From assembly GCA_014650475.1 (NCBI GenBank), contig BMVA01000005.1:342725-406724 (forward strand): a DNA stretch of 64,000 bases. The letters are read 5' to 3'. Of this stretch, positions 16,058 through 24,949 are shown one piece after another. Below the pieces are notes generated by a model. The model had not been told where the DNA came from, did not search any database, and saw only the letters and a list, made by a program, of their open reading frames with translations. The first letter of the stretch is position 1, and each line of letters begins with the position of its first letter. Origin of the DNA: Streptomyces albogriseolus. GTDB taxonomy: Bacteria > Actinomycetota > Actinomycetes > Streptomycetales > Streptomycetaceae. The position numbers and the translations under genes were made by a program.

Positions 16058-17131
16058 TCAGACCGTCGGATGCACCGGGACGACCTCGTGCTGCGGGACG
16101 CCGAGGACGACCTTGAGCGCGCCCGTCTCGGCGGCGTTCGCGAACACGTCGTACGCCTCCTGCATCTGGTCCAGGGCGAAGGTGTGGGAGACCAGTCGGC
16201 GGGTGGGCAGCCGGCCGGCCGCGGCCATCCGCAGCAGGGTGGGCGTGGAGTGCGTGTCGACGAGGCCGGTGGTGATGGTGACGTTCTTGATCCACAGGTC
16301 CTCGAGGTGCAGCGTGGCGGGCGCGCCGTGCACGCCGACGTTGGCGACGTGCCCGCCGGGGCGCACCACCCGGGTGCACAGTTCGAAGGTCTCCGGCACG
16401 CCGACCGCCTCGATCACCACGTCCGCGCCGAGTTCCCCGGTGAGGTCCCCGACCAGCTGCTCGGGACTCTCGCTCGCGTCGGCCACCGCGTCGGCGCCGA
16501 ACTCCTTCGCCGCCTGGAGCCGGGACGCCGCCAGGTCCACCGCGACCACGCGCTCGGGACCGAACAGCTTGGCCGTGGCGATCGCGGCCAGCCCGACCGG
16601 TCCGGCGCCGACCACGACGACGGTGTCCCCGGGCCGCACCCGTCCGTTGAGCACGCCCACCTCGTAGGCGGTCGGGAAGATGTCCGCCAGCAGCACCGCG
16701 TCCTCGTCGGCGAGGCCGCCGGGCAGCGGGTACACCGACAGGTCGGCGAAGGGCACCCGTACGTACTCGGCCTGGGTGCCGTCGATCAGGTGGCCGAGGA
16801 TCCAGCCCCCGCCGCCCCGGCACTGCCCGTACATGCCCTCGCGGCAGAAACGGCAGCGCCCGCACGCGGTGATGCAGGAGACCAGGACCCGGTCGCCGGG
16901 CCGTACGGTGCGGACGTCGGCGCCCGTCTCGACCACCTCGCCGACCGCCTCGTGCCCGAGGACGGTCCCGGGGCGCACCTCGGGCACGTCGCCCTTGAGG
17001 ATGTGCAGGTCCGTCCCGCAGACGGTGACGGCGTCGACGCGGACGATGACGTCGCCGGGCTCCCGGATCTCCGGGTCGGGGACCTCCTCCCAGGCGGACT
17101 CCCCGGGACCGTGGAAGACGTAACCCTTCAT
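16058..17131 (-). CDS. Zinc-dependent alcohol dehydrogenase family protein
   Basis: 357 residues from the ATG at 17131, preceded by GGTAAGGATCGGC. It is a medium-chain dehydrogenase. The catalytic zinc site is VCGTDLHILKGD and GHEAVGEVVETG; the structural zinc lobe is CGRCRFCREGMYGQC (four cysteines). The cofactor loop VVVVGAGPVGLAAIATAKLF is followed by an Asp (VAVDLA), which favours NAD(H). Close relatives are threonine/sorbitol-type dehydrogenases and the zinc alcohol dehydrogenases in actinobacterial hypoxia gene clusters. The substrate is unknown. It stands between the Rv1733c-like gene and the P-type ATPase. Confidence 0.9.
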   Translation of the reverse strand: MKGYVFHGPGESAWEEVPDPEIREPGDVIVRVDAVTVCGTDLHILKGDVPEVRPGTVLGHEAVGEVVETGADVRTVRPGDRVLVSCITACGRCRFCREGMYGQCRGGGGWILGHLIDGTQAEYVRVPFADLSVYPLPGGLADEDAVLLADIFPTAYEVGVLNGRVRPGDTVVVVGAGPVGLAAIATAKLFGPERVVAVDLAASRLQAAKEFGADAVADASESPEQLVGDLTGELGADVVIEAVGVPETFELCTRVVRPGGHVANVGVHGAPATLHLEDLWIKNVTITTGLVDTHSTPTLLRMAAAGRLPTRRLVSHTFALDQMQEAYDVFANAAETGALKVVLGVPQHEVVPVHPTV

Positions 17132-17564
17132 GCCGATCCTTACCCTTCTCGCTGAGCGGCGGGCCCCGGCGCCGGGCGCACGCACCCCGCCTGCGTCGGC
17201 GGAGCCGGGGTGTCCGGAACCGCCCTGCACTTCCAGTGTGTGCACGGTTCGCCCGTTCTGCCGACACGGGCGTCCTTCTGCCGAGGGCGGGGGTGGACGC
17301 GGGCCTGGCCCACAGGGCTGCGGTCCTCGGGGCCCGGGCGCCGAGCCCCACCGCTCGCACCGCACAGGGCCGCCGCCATCGCCTGCGCCCGACGCGATCA
17401 TGGCCATACCCTCCCGGCCTCGTGCTCCCCCGTGGAACAGCCGGACCGTCCGCCGCCCCGGTTCGCGCCGCTGGAGGGACCTGTCCGGCGGGCGTCGCGT
17501 CGTCGGGGGGCCGACGGGATCGCCGTCACCCCGCGAGGCGGCCGCGCCGCGCGGGGACCCCGGC
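17132..17564. other. 433-bp region without a convincing gene
   Basis: It holds the upstream region of the alcohol dehydrogenase and the downstream end of the ATPase gene. A possible 7-bp stem (CCCCGCG / CGCGGGG at 17529-17535 and 17550-17556) could end ATPase transcription. ORFs here are proline/arginine-rich and without recognisable domains. Confidence 0.5.
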
Positions 17565-20500
17565 TCAGGCGACCGGGCGGGCGATGCCCGTGTGGAGCAG
17601 GTGGCGGGTGTGGCGGGCGGAGTCCGCCAGGCGCAGGGTGAGGCGGGTGGCAAGGTCGTACAGGCGGTGTACGGCGGCGAGGCGTTCCAGGCGGGGGGCG
17701 AGCGCGGACAGGGTGATGGCGAGGGCGACGCCCGCCCAGGCGACCGGGCCCAGCGGGACGCAGCCGAAGAAGTGGCTGACGCCGGGCGTCTGCACCAGCG
17801 CGGCCAGCACCGCGGCGGAGCCCAGCGCGGTCACCCACACCAGGGTGCTGTGGCGGCGTCCGGAAAGGGTCTGCACCAGTTGCGCGCCGACCACCCCGCA
17901 CAGCGCCATGGTGGTGGAGCGGCGCTCGGTGCCGGGGGTGAACCGGCCGATCAGATACGCCGTGACCGCGCCCAGACAGGTGGTGACGCCGCGCCGCCGG
18001 ATGGAGCGCAGCAGCGGCGTGCCGAGCACGTCGAGGCCCATCGGGCCGGTCGCGGCGTGCGCCGCCGTGGACGGGTCGGAGCTCGGCGTCACCGCCACGG
18101 CCATGGCCGGGAACATGTCGGTGAGCAGGTTGACCAGCAGCAGCTGGCGGGTGGACAGCGGCGAGGAGCCGGCGAGCAGGGTGCCGAGCACGCTGAAGCC
18201 GACCTCGCCCGCGTTGCCGCCGATGAGGATGCTCACCGCGTCGGCCACGCTGCGCCACAGCGCCCGGCCCTCGGCGAAGGCGTCCACCAGGACGGAGAGA
18301 TCGCCGCCGGTGAGGACGATGTCGGCGGCGTTGCGGGCGGCGGCGGAGCCGCGGGCCTCGATGCCGACACCCACGTCGGCGGCGCGGATGGCGGCGGCGT
18401 CGTTGGCCCCGTCGCCGGCCATCGCGACCACCCGGCCGGCCTGCTGAAGGGCCTCCACGACGTGCAGCTTCTGCTCGGGCGCCACGCGGGCGACGACCCC
18501 GGCGCCGTGCAGGGCGCGGACCCGTTCGGCGCGGCCCATGGCGACCAGGTCGTCCCCGGTGACCACCTGGGTCTCCTCGGGCCAGCCCAGTTGCAGGGCG
18601 ATGGCGCGGGCGGTCTCCGGGTGGTCGCCGGTGAGCATCACGGGCAGGATGCCGGACTTCCGCAAGGAGGTGAGGAGTTCCTGCGAGGTGTCTCGGGGCA
18701 CGTCCGCCAGGGCGACGAACCCGACGAGTTCCAGTCCGGTGAGGCCGGCCTGCACCTCCGCCTCCGGGTCGGAGCCCTCGTACCGGCGGCGGGCGACGGC
18801 GAGGACGCGCAGTCCCTGCCCGGCGAGGGTGTGGGCGGTGCCGGACGCCTCCTCGGGCAGGTCCGCGCAGGCGGGCAGCACCGTCTCGGGGGCGCCCTTG
18901 ACGACGAGATACGCGCCGTCCTCGCCGTCCCGGCCGACGGCCGCCGCGTAGCCGCGGCTGGCCTCGAAGGCCAGCTCGCCGTCCGGGGTCCACGCCTCGT
19001 CCGGCGGGGCCGCGTCCAGCACCGCCTCGTCGGTGGCGTGCGCGACCTTGCGACCCTCGGCGGTCTCCTCCTGGGGGCAGGCGCGCGCGGCCATCCGTAC
19101 GACCGGCACGGCCCGTGCGTCGTCCGGGGACAGGACGGCGCCGTCGGCGGTGGCGGCCCGCACCAGGCGAAGGCGGTTCTCGGTGAGGGTGCCGGTCTTG
19201 TCGAAACACATGGTGTCGACCCGGCCGAGCGCCTCCAGGGTGCGCGGGGTGCGCACCAGCACGCCCCGGCGGGACAGACGGCGGGCGGCGGCCATCTGCG
19301 CGACGGTCGCGACCAGCGGCAGCCCCTCGGGCACGGCGGCGACGGCCACGGCGACCCCGCCGCTGACGGCGCGCCGCAGCGGGCTGCCCCGCAGCAGGGA
19401 CAGGCCGGTCACCAGCGCGCCGCCGGTGAGCGTGACGGGCAGCGCCTTGCGGGTCAGCTCCTGCAGCCTGGCCTGCACACCGGCGGGCGGCGGGGTGCGG
19501 GAGGCGAGGGCGACGGCGCGGCCCGCCTCGGTGTGGTCGCCGGTGTCCACCACCAGCGCCTCGGCCCGGCCGGCCACCACGGTGGTGCCCTCGAACACCA
19601 TGCAGGTCCGCCGCGCCACCGGCGCGCCCGGCGTCGGACCGATGTCCTTGGCCACCGGCAGCGACTCGCCGGTGAGCGACGACTCGTCGACCTCCAGCCC
19701 CTCGGCGCTCAGCAGGCGGGCGTCCGCCGGTACGACGTCGCCGGCGATGAGGTCGATATGGTCGCCCGGCCGCAGCCGTGTCGCGTCGACGGTGACGGTG
19801 CGGCGGTGGGTGACGTGGCGTCGCGCGCGGGGCTGCTGCCGGGCGGCCAGCCGGGCGAGCGCCCGTTCGGCGCGCAGCCGCTGGAGGCCGCCCGCGACCG
19901 CGTTGAGGTCCATCGCGCCGACCACGAGCAGGGCGTCCACCAGTGAGCCGAGCAGCGCCGAGGCGACCGCGCCGGTGGCCAGGACCGGGGTGAGCGGGTC
20001 GTCCAGCTCGCGGCGGACCGCGCCGGCCGCCTCCCAGGTCCAGCGGGCGGGCGCGGCGGCGCCGGTCCCGGCCAGGCGCGCGGCCCGCTGCCGCACGCGG
20101 GCGCCGAGCAGGGCGAGCCCGACCGGTTCGGCCTCGGTGCCGGCGTGCCGCAGGAGGGTGCGCGCCTCGTGCGGTTCGAGGGCGTGCCAGGGCACGTGCA
20201 GCCGGGGTTCGGGCGGGGCGGCGCGGGCCACGCGGACGGCCTCGGTCCAGCCGGTGAGCAGGGCGCCGGCCGCGGCGACGTTCACCGGGGCGTGGCGGGT
20301 GAGCCGCTGCCACACACGGCCGCCGGGGGTGCCGCCGCGGGCCACCAGCAGCCCGGAGAGGGCGGCGCCCGCGCGGGCCAGGGTCTGCGAACGGCGGCCG
20401 ACGCGCTGGGCCGCCGGGATGGCGGTGAGCAGCCGCCAGACGTCCGCGAGTCCGCCCGGGGCGAGGGCGTCGGCGCCCCACGGGACAGCCGAGCGGCCGT

Positions 20501-21890
20501 CGGTGAGGGCGATCGCCACGTCCCCCGCGGGCAGCCCGTCCGCGACGTCCCGGTCCCCGCCGGCGGGTACCCGGGCCACGCTGACGACGATGTGCCCGTC
20601 CTGCTGGAGGGCGCGGACGGCGTCGCCGAACGGCAGGTCGGCGGGGGCGACCTCGTCGGCGAGGCGGGTGATGTCCTTCAGCTCGGAGCCGCCGGTGACG
20701 ACGACGTGCAGCCCGGCCCGGCGGGCCGCGTCGAGCACCGCCTCCGCCCACGGGTGCACGGGGTCGTGGTACGGCGCGGGCTCCTCGTCCTCGGCCGGGG
20801 GCAGGGCGCGCAGAGCGCCGGCGTGCAGCACCAGCGAGTCGGCGATCTCCAGCTGGCGCAGCCGGTCCCCGCCGCGCACCAGCACGCCGGTCCTGGCGAG
20901 TTCGGTGCCCAGCACGGAGTTGAAGGCGGCGGGACCGTAGCGCGCGGCCTTCGGCGAGCCCGCCAGGACGGCCTCGGCGGCCTCGCCGGTGTCGTGGGTG
21001 ACGAGGAAGGTGGCGGCGGCCCCGGCCACGCTGCCGGTGCCGGCGTTGGCCGCGTACGCCTGCGCCGGGGTCACGCGCAGGGGCGGGCGGATGCCCGGCA
21101 CGGGCGGGACGCTGGTGCGCCGCTCGTGGCACACGTCGTCGTGGATCGCCTCGAAGGCGGCGGCACGGGCCGTCGCCTCGGTGAGCTGCCCGGCGCGCAG
21201 CAGCCCGTCGAGCAGCAGCGACGCCGGGGACTGGGCGGCGCCGTGCGCGGCGGCGTTGGCGGCGGCGAGCAGCAGCTCCATGCGGCTGCCGCCGAACCGC
21301 TCGCGCAGCCGGGCGCGGAAGCGGGGGTTCTCCCGGAGCAGGGTGACGAGGGCGGTGACCGCCTTGGGGCTGCGCGGCAGGCGCAGCGACCGGCCCGCGA
21401 GGGCGCCGGCCGCACCGGCGGCGTCGAGCAGCAGCGCGGCGGCGGCGACCCGCACCTCGCGCGGGTCGCCGGGGTGCGTGGTGCCGGCCTCGGGCACGGG
21501 GCCGGCGTCCTCGGTGAGCCCGAGGCGCTCGGCGGTCTCGACGGCCCGCTCGGCGACGCGGTCGCCGGCCGCGTCGGTCACGGCCGTCACCACGAGCCGG
21601 GCCAGCCCCTCGTCCCAGTACGCGGCCACGACGTCGGGGTGCTCCAGCAGCTCGGCGGCGGCCCTGCGGGCGAGGGGGCCGACGGAGGCGTCGGGGTGGC
21701 GCAGTGCGAGGTGCACGCGGTGGCCGGCCCGCCAGTGGCGGTCGGTGCCGAGGGCGTTGCGGGCGACGTGCGTCAGCCGGCGCGTGGTGACGTGGACGGA
21801 CGCCACGCCGCGGACGGTCCCGCGGGCCGCCCCTGCGGCGGCCCCCGCCACGGCCCCGGCGAGCGGGGCGACGTCGAGCAGTGCGAGCAT
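17565..21890 (-). CDS. Large cation-translocating P-type ATPase (CtpI-like)
   Basis: 1441 residues from the ATG at 21890. All P-type ATPase signatures are present: SLTGESLPV (about 742), the membrane motif VAAVPEGLPLVA (about 858), phosphorylation site CFDKTGTLTENRL (Asp about 895), hinge MAGDGANDAAAIRAADVGVG (about 1159) and the M6 motif NLLTDMFPAMAVAVTP. PEGLP and NxxTD are P2-type features, as in Ca2+ pumps. The extra-long N-terminal region (about 600 residues) with a divergent HMA-like segment near residues 30-120 matches mycobacterial CtpI/CtpH. The transported ion is unproven. It follows a small membrane protein by 19 nt, and the two likely form an operon. Confidence 0.92.
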   Translation of the reverse strand: MLALLDVAPLAGAVAGAAAGAARGTVRGVASVHVTTRRLTHVARNALGTDRHWRAGHRVHLALRHPDASVGPLARRAAAELLEHPDVVAAYWDEGLARLVVTAVTDAAGDRVAERAVETAERLGLTEDAGPVPEAGTTHPGDPREVRVAAAALLLDAAGAAGALAGRSLRLPRSPKAVTALVTLLRENPRFRARLRERFGGSRMELLLAAANAAAHGAAQSPASLLLDGLLRAGQLTEATARAAAFEAIHDDVCHERRTSVPPVPGIRPPLRVTPAQAYAANAGTGSVAGAAATFLVTHDTGEAAEAVLAGSPKAARYGPAAFNSVLGTELARTGVLVRGGDRLRQLEIADSLVLHAGALRALPPAEDEEPAPYHDPVHPWAEAVLDAARRAGLHVVVTGGSELKDITRLADEVAPADLPFGDAVRALQQDGHIVVSVARVPAGGDRDVADGLPAGDVAIALTDGRSAVPWGADALAPGGLADVWRLLTAIPAAQRVGRRSQTLARAGAALSGLLVARGGTPGGRVWQRLTRHAPVNVAAAGALLTGWTEAVRVARAAPPEPRLHVPWHALEPHEARTLLRHAGTEAEPVGLALLGARVRQRAARLAGTGAAAPARWTWEAAGAVRRELDDPLTPVLATGAVASALLGSLVDALLVVGAMDLNAVAGGLQRLRAERALARLAARQQPRARRHVTHRRTVTVDATRLRPGDHIDLIAGDVVPADARLLSAEGLEVDESSLTGESLPVAKDIGPTPGAPVARRTCMVFEGTTVVAGRAEALVVDTGDHTEAGRAVALASRTPPPAGVQARLQELTRKALPVTLTGGALVTGLSLLRGSPLRRAVSGGVAVAVAAVPEGLPLVATVAQMAAARRLSRRGVLVRTPRTLEALGRVDTMCFDKTGTLTENRLRLVRAATADGAVLSPDDARAVPVVRMAARACPQEETAEGRKVAHATDEAVLDAAPPDEAWTPDGELAFEASRGYAAAVGRDGEDGAYLVVKGAPETVLPACADLPEEASGTAHTLAGQGLRVLAVARRRYEGSDPEAEVQAGLTGLELVGFVALADVPRDTSQELLTSLRKSGILPVMLTGDHPETARAIALQLGWPEETQVVTGDDLVAMGRAERVRALHGAGVVARVAPEQKLHVVEALQQAGRVVAMAGDGANDAAAIRAADVGVGIEARGSAAARNAADIVLTGGDLSVLVDAFAEGRALWRSVADAVSILIGGNAGEVGFSVLGTLLAGSSPLSTRQLLLVNLLTDMFPAMAVAVTPSSDPSTAAHAATGPMGLDVLGTPLLRSIRRRGVTTCLGAVTAYLIGRFTPGTERRSTTMALCGVVGAQLVQTLSGRRHSTLVWVTALGSAAVLAALVQTPGVSHFFGCVPLGPVAWAGVALAITLSALAPRLERLAAVHRLYDLATRLTLRLADSARHTRHLLHTGIARPVA

Positions 21891-21909
21891 GCCTGATCCC
21901 GTGCCCGGC

Positions 21910-22470
21910 TCAGCCGGAGCGCCGGGCGTGACCCGGCCGCCCGGAGGAGTCGTCGTGCCCGGCCGCCGCGGCGACCTTCCGCAACGCGGACGCGGTGCCT
22001 TCGTCGCCGACCTTGGCGGGCTGTACGCGCGGTGCGGGGTGGTGACGGCTGGGGGTGAGACGGTCGCCCGGGCCGGTGTCACGGGTCTCGTGGGTGCCGC
22101 CGGCGGAGTCGCCGCCCGCCGGGACCACGCCCTCGCGGGTCGCCGCGGCCCACGCCTCGTCCTCGGCGGCGGGGGCGGGGGCGGCCTGCGCGCCGTCGGC
22201 GGTCTCCCGTTCGTCCCGCGGTTTGGTCAGCCACGCGACCGCCGCGCCCGTGAGGGCGACGGGCCACTCCACGAGGCCGGTGACGCCGAGGACGCCCGCA
22301 CCGGTGTAGACGGCGATGCGGCGGCCGCGCGGGGACACCGCGCCGAGGGTGTCGAGGGCGGCGCCCGCCGCCCGGCCGACCTGTTCGGCGCCCGGCAGCC
22401 GCCGCAGGTGCGAGACGGCGGCCCGCAGGGGCTGCGGAAGCTCCGACGCACGCGAGGTGTCCTGCTCCAT
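21910..22470 (-). CDS. Small membrane protein coupled to the P-type ATPase
   Basis: 186 residues from the ATG at 22470, 5 nt after GGAGG. After an amphipathic N-terminus there is one hydrophobic hairpin (about residues 50-82, VYTGAGVLGVTGLVEWPVAL then TGAAVAWLTKP). A long disordered, charged cytoplasmic tail follows. No named domain is recognised. Its position 19 nt before the CtpI-like ATPase on the same strand suggests an accessory or regulatory subunit. A palindrome with GGAC/GTCC arms overlaps its promoter region. Confidence 0.75.
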   Translation of the reverse strand: MEQDTSRASELPQPLRAAVSHLRRLPGAEQVGRAAGAALDTLGAVSPRGRRIAVYTGAGVLGVTGLVEWPVALTGAAVAWLTKPRDERETADGAQAAPAPAAEDEAWAAATREGVVPAGGDSAGGTHETRDTGPGDRLTPSRHHPAPRVQPAKVGDEGTASALRKVAAAAGHDDSSGRPGHARRSG

Positions 22471-22485
22471 GTCGACCTCCACCAC

Positions 22486-22501
22486 CGGACACACGTGTCC
22501 G
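22486..22501. promoter_or_regulatory. Palindrome upstream of the ATPase operon
   Basis: CGGACACACGTGTCCG, two perfect 7-bp arms around AC, is 16-31 nt upstream of the membrane-protein start. The GGAC/GTCC half-sites recall those upstream of the Rv1733c-like gene. Confidence 0.35.
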
Positions 22502-22580
22502 CTTCAAGGACCTTTCACCCCATCGTCGGCCGGGAGCGGCCCGCGCGCCGCCCGGGTACGCCCGAAGCGGTCGTCCGGCC

Positions 22581-22875
22581 GCGCGGTTCCCCCGTCCCCG
22601 GGGGACTGCCGGACGCGGCGGCGTGTGCTGGGCGGGGGTCCATGGGCGGCCGCGGGGCGTCGGGGGCCGGCCGCGCAGTTCCCCGCGCCCCTGGAGGCCC
22701 GCCGGACGCTGCGGCGTGTGCCGGGCGGGCGTCCATCGGCGGCCGCAGGGCGTCGGGGGCCGGCCGCGCAGTTCCCCGCGCCCCTGGAGGCCCGCCGGAG
22801 GCATCGGCGTGCGCCAGGCGGGGGTCCATCGGTCGCGGGGGCCGACCGCGCAGTCCCCCGCGCCCCCGGCCGGTG
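22581..22875. repeat. GC-rich ~90-bp tandem repeat, about 3.5 copies
   Basis: Junction sequence CCGCGCAGTTCCCCGCGCCC recurs at 22671 and 22764, with degenerate copies at 22581 and 22846, giving periods of 90, 93 and 82 bp. Each unit also contains a CGGCGTGTGC..GGCGGGCGTCCAT segment. The junction is the same family as the inverted repeat at 35.9-36.0 kb. ORFs across it are by-products of the repeat. Confidence 0.85.
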
Positions 22876-22989
22876 GCCGGCCGGGTGGGCCGGTGTGTGT
22901 TGTTGCTCCTGCGCCGGTCCCGGCCCGTGTCGGAACGGGCGCGCCGGGTACCAGGAACACGCACACCAGGCCTCGTGGAAGGAGTGGTC

Positions 22990-23682
22990 ATGACGGAGGA
23001 CGGCGAGGACACCGCGCGGACGCGGCGCCCGGGGACACCGGATCTCCGTCTGGCCTCCGATGTTCCCGGTGAGGCGCCGCCGCTCGACGTGCGGGCCGAG
23101 CCGCCGCTCGGTCCCGACGGCGAGGCGGACCTGCCCCGCGACCGCAACCAGGCCATCCTGGAGGCGGCCAAGCAGGTTGGCGCCGTGCTGAAGCGGGGCG
23201 GGCATCTCTTCGCGCTGGCGGGCAGCGTCGCCGTGCACGCCCACGGCGGCAGCGGCAATCTCCAGCACGACGTGGACTTCTGCGTCCGCCCGGAGGACGC
23301 GGGCCCGGTCGCCGCCACGCTGCGGGACGCCGGGCTGATCGTCTACAGCCCGCCCGAGGACTGGCTGATCAAGGCGACCTGCTTCGGCCAGGACGTCGAC
23401 GTCATCTTCGAGCTGGCGCACCGGCCGGTCTCCGAGGAGATGCTGCGCCGCGCGCAGGAACTCCCCGTGGAGTCGGTCCGTATGCCGGTCCTCGCGCCGA
23501 CCGACCTGCTCACCGGTCTGATCGCCGCGTTCTCCGAGCACCACTGCGACTTCGGCGCCGTCCTGCCCATCGCCCGCGCCCTGCGCGAGAAGGTCGACTG
23601 GGAGCAGGTGCGGCGCGACTGCGGCGACGCGCCCATGCCCGCCGCGTTCTTCTTCCTGCTGGAACGCCTGAACGTCATCTGA
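22990..23682 (+). CDS. Nucleotidyltransferase-fold protein
   Basis: 230 residues from the ATG at 22990, 5 nt after GGAAGGAG. After about 50 disordered residues the domain shows LFALAGSVAVHAHGGSGNLQ followed by HDVDFCVRPED. This is the GS-x(n)-DxD pattern of minimal nucleotidyltransferases (MNT/AbiEii-like). The third carboxylate is probably in GQDVDVIFEL. Such enzymes add nucleotides to proteins, RNA or small molecules; some are toxins of toxin-antitoxin pairs. Here it begins a three-gene operon with a BON-domain protein and a metallophosphoesterase, so a nucleotide modification/removal pair is possible. That is inference. Confidence 0.82.
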   Translation: MTEDGEDTARTRRPGTPDLRLASDVPGEAPPLDVRAEPPLGPDGEADLPRDRNQAILEAAKQVGAVLKRGGHLFALAGSVAVHAHGGSGNLQHDVDFCVRPEDAGPVAATLRDAGLIVYSPPEDWLIKATCFGQDVDVIFELAHRPVSEEMLRRAQELPVESVRMPVLAPTDLLTGLIAAFSEHHCDFGAVLPIARALREKVDWEQVRRDCGDAPMPAAFFFLLERLNVI

Positions 23683-23705
23683 CCCGCCCGTGGAAGGGAA
23701 TCCCC

Positions 23706-23990
23706 ATGAACACCCACGACGCCGGTCCGGCGGGCGGCGCCCCGCCCGCGGGTCCCGAGTACCGCGTCGCCCACTTCCAGGACCGTCTCGCCTCCGGCGA
23801 GCTGGGCGAGCTCGGCGTGCACGCCGAGGTCCGCGGCGGGGCCGTCCTGGTCACCGGGACCGTGCCGTCGGCCCGCTGCCGCGACGACGTCCTGGAGGTG
23901 GTGCGCGAGGAGCTCGGCGGGCTCGACGTGCACTGCGACGTCGTCGTGAGCGAGTCCTCGTCCCCCGACCACGCGGAGGAGCTGTCATGA
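23706..23990 (+). CDS. BON-domain small protein
   Basis: 94 residues. YRVAHFQDRLASGELGELGV, then HAEVRGGAVLVTGTVPSARC and DDVLEVVREELGGLDVHCDV, fits the alpha-beta BON fold (a strand pair with the conserved glycine in V-x-V-T-G-x-V). There is no signal peptide, so unlike OsmY-type BON proteins it should be cytoplasmic. BON domains bind phospholipids or polysaccharides, or act as assembly modules. The gene begins 23 nt after the nucleotidyltransferase, and its stop overlaps the start of the phosphoesterase gene (ATGA). Confidence 0.8.
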   Translation: MNTHDAGPAGGAPPAGPEYRVAHFQDRLASGELGELGVHAEVRGGAVLVTGTVPSARCRDDVLEVVREELGGLDVHCDVVVSESSSPDHAEELS

Positions 23991-24748
23991 TCCGGGTCGC
24001 CGCCGTCGGGGACATCCACATGGGTCCCGACACCCGGGGCGTGCTGCGCCCCGCCTTCGACACCCTGCCCGACTGCGCGGATCTGCTGCTGCTGGCCGGC
24101 GACCTCACCCGGCACGGCACGACGGACGAGGCGCGGGTGGTCGCCGACGAGATCCGCGGCCTCGGGGTGCCGGTGGTGGCGGTGCTGGGCAACCACGACC
24201 ACCACGACGACCGTCAGGACGAGGTGTCCGAGCTGCTGCGGGAGGCGGGCGCGCACGTCCTGGAGGGCGAGGCGACGGTCCTGTCCGTCGGGGACGCGCG
24301 GGTGGGGGTGGCCGGCACCAAGGGCTTTGGCGGCGGGTTCGTCGGGGCGAGCGCCGGGGAGTTCGGCGAGCCGGTGATGAAGGAGTTCGTCCGGGTCTCC
24401 CGCCGCTGTGCCGACGGTCTGCGCACCGCGCTGGAGCGGCTGGCGGAGGAGGACTGCGACGTGCGGATCGCGCTCACCCACTACTCCCCTGTGCCGGAGA
24501 CCCTGGCAGGAGAGCCGCCGGAGATCTACCCGTTCCTGGGGAGCTATCTGCTGGCCGAGGCGATCGACACGGCCGGCGCCGACCTCGCCGTGCACGGGCA
24601 CGCGCACGCCGGCAGCGAGCACGGCATGACCACCGGCGGCGTCAAGGTGCGCAACGTCGCCCAGCCGGTCATCGGACGGGCCTTCCACGTGTACCACCTG
24701 CCGCTGCGCGAGCGGGTGGGCGCGGACGCCCGGGCGTCCGCCGGCTGA
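23987..24748 (+). CDS. Calcineurin-like metallophosphoesterase
   Basis: 253 residues; the start ATG at 23987 overlaps the BON gene stop. The complete metal-binding set is visible: GDIHMG, LLLAGDLTRHG, VLGNHDHHDD, LTHYSP and VHGHAHAGSEHG. This is a binuclear metallophosphoesterase of the cytoplasmic YfcE/MJ0936-like kind. The substrate (nucleotide, phosphodiester or protein phosphate) is unknown. It is translationally coupled to the BON protein and in operon with a nucleotidyltransferase. A strong terminator hairpin ends the unit. Confidence 0.9.
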   Translation: MIRVAAVGDIHMGPDTRGVLRPAFDTLPDCADLLLLAGDLTRHGTTDEARVVADEIRGLGVPVVAVLGNHDHHDDRQDEVSELLREAGAHVLEGEATVLSVGDARVGVAGTKGFGGGFVGASAGEFGEPVMKEFVRVSRRCADGLRTALERLAEEDCDVRIALTHYSPVPETLAGEPPEIYPFLGSYLLAEAIDTAGADLAVHGHAHAGSEHGMTTGGVKVRNVAQPVIGRAFHVYHLPLRERVGADARASAG

Positions 24749-24766
24749 TCCGTCCCCGGTCCCTGA

Positions 24767-24797
24767 AGCGCCGCCGGTCCTTCCGGCGGCGCTTTCG
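24767..24797 (+). terminator. Rho-independent terminator of the three-gene operon
   Basis: A perfect 11-bp stem (AGCGCCGCCGG / CCGGCGGCGCT) with the 5-nt loop TCCTT and a T-containing tail TTTCGTGT, 18 nt past the phosphoesterase stop. Confidence 0.85.
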
Positions 24798-24949
24798 TGT
24801 GCACCCTTCCCCGTACCGCCTGTGGTGTGAACGTCCCGCACGGCATACATCTGACGAGCATTTCGTCTGCCTAGCATGCGGATCTCCGTGTCCGCGGCCC
24901 CGCCTGCCCGCGGCTGCCGTCCACCCCGCCCCGTACGAGAGGACACCAG

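Noticed and set aside
17398-21132. A minus-strand ORF of about 1244 codons inside the P-type ATPase region
   Set aside because: Arg/Pro/Gly-rich shadow of the ATPase, which has all catalytic motifs in its own frame.
22581-22875. ORFs across the 90-bp tandem repeat (for example 22623-23072) as a repeat protein
   Set aside because: The period is not always a multiple of three (93, 90, 82), so the frame is not kept, and there is no ribosome binding site.
24798-24949. A PHO box before the phoD gene
   Set aside because: Only one GTTCAC-like half (minus strand near 24833) is present, without the 11-bp direct repeat needed for PhoP.
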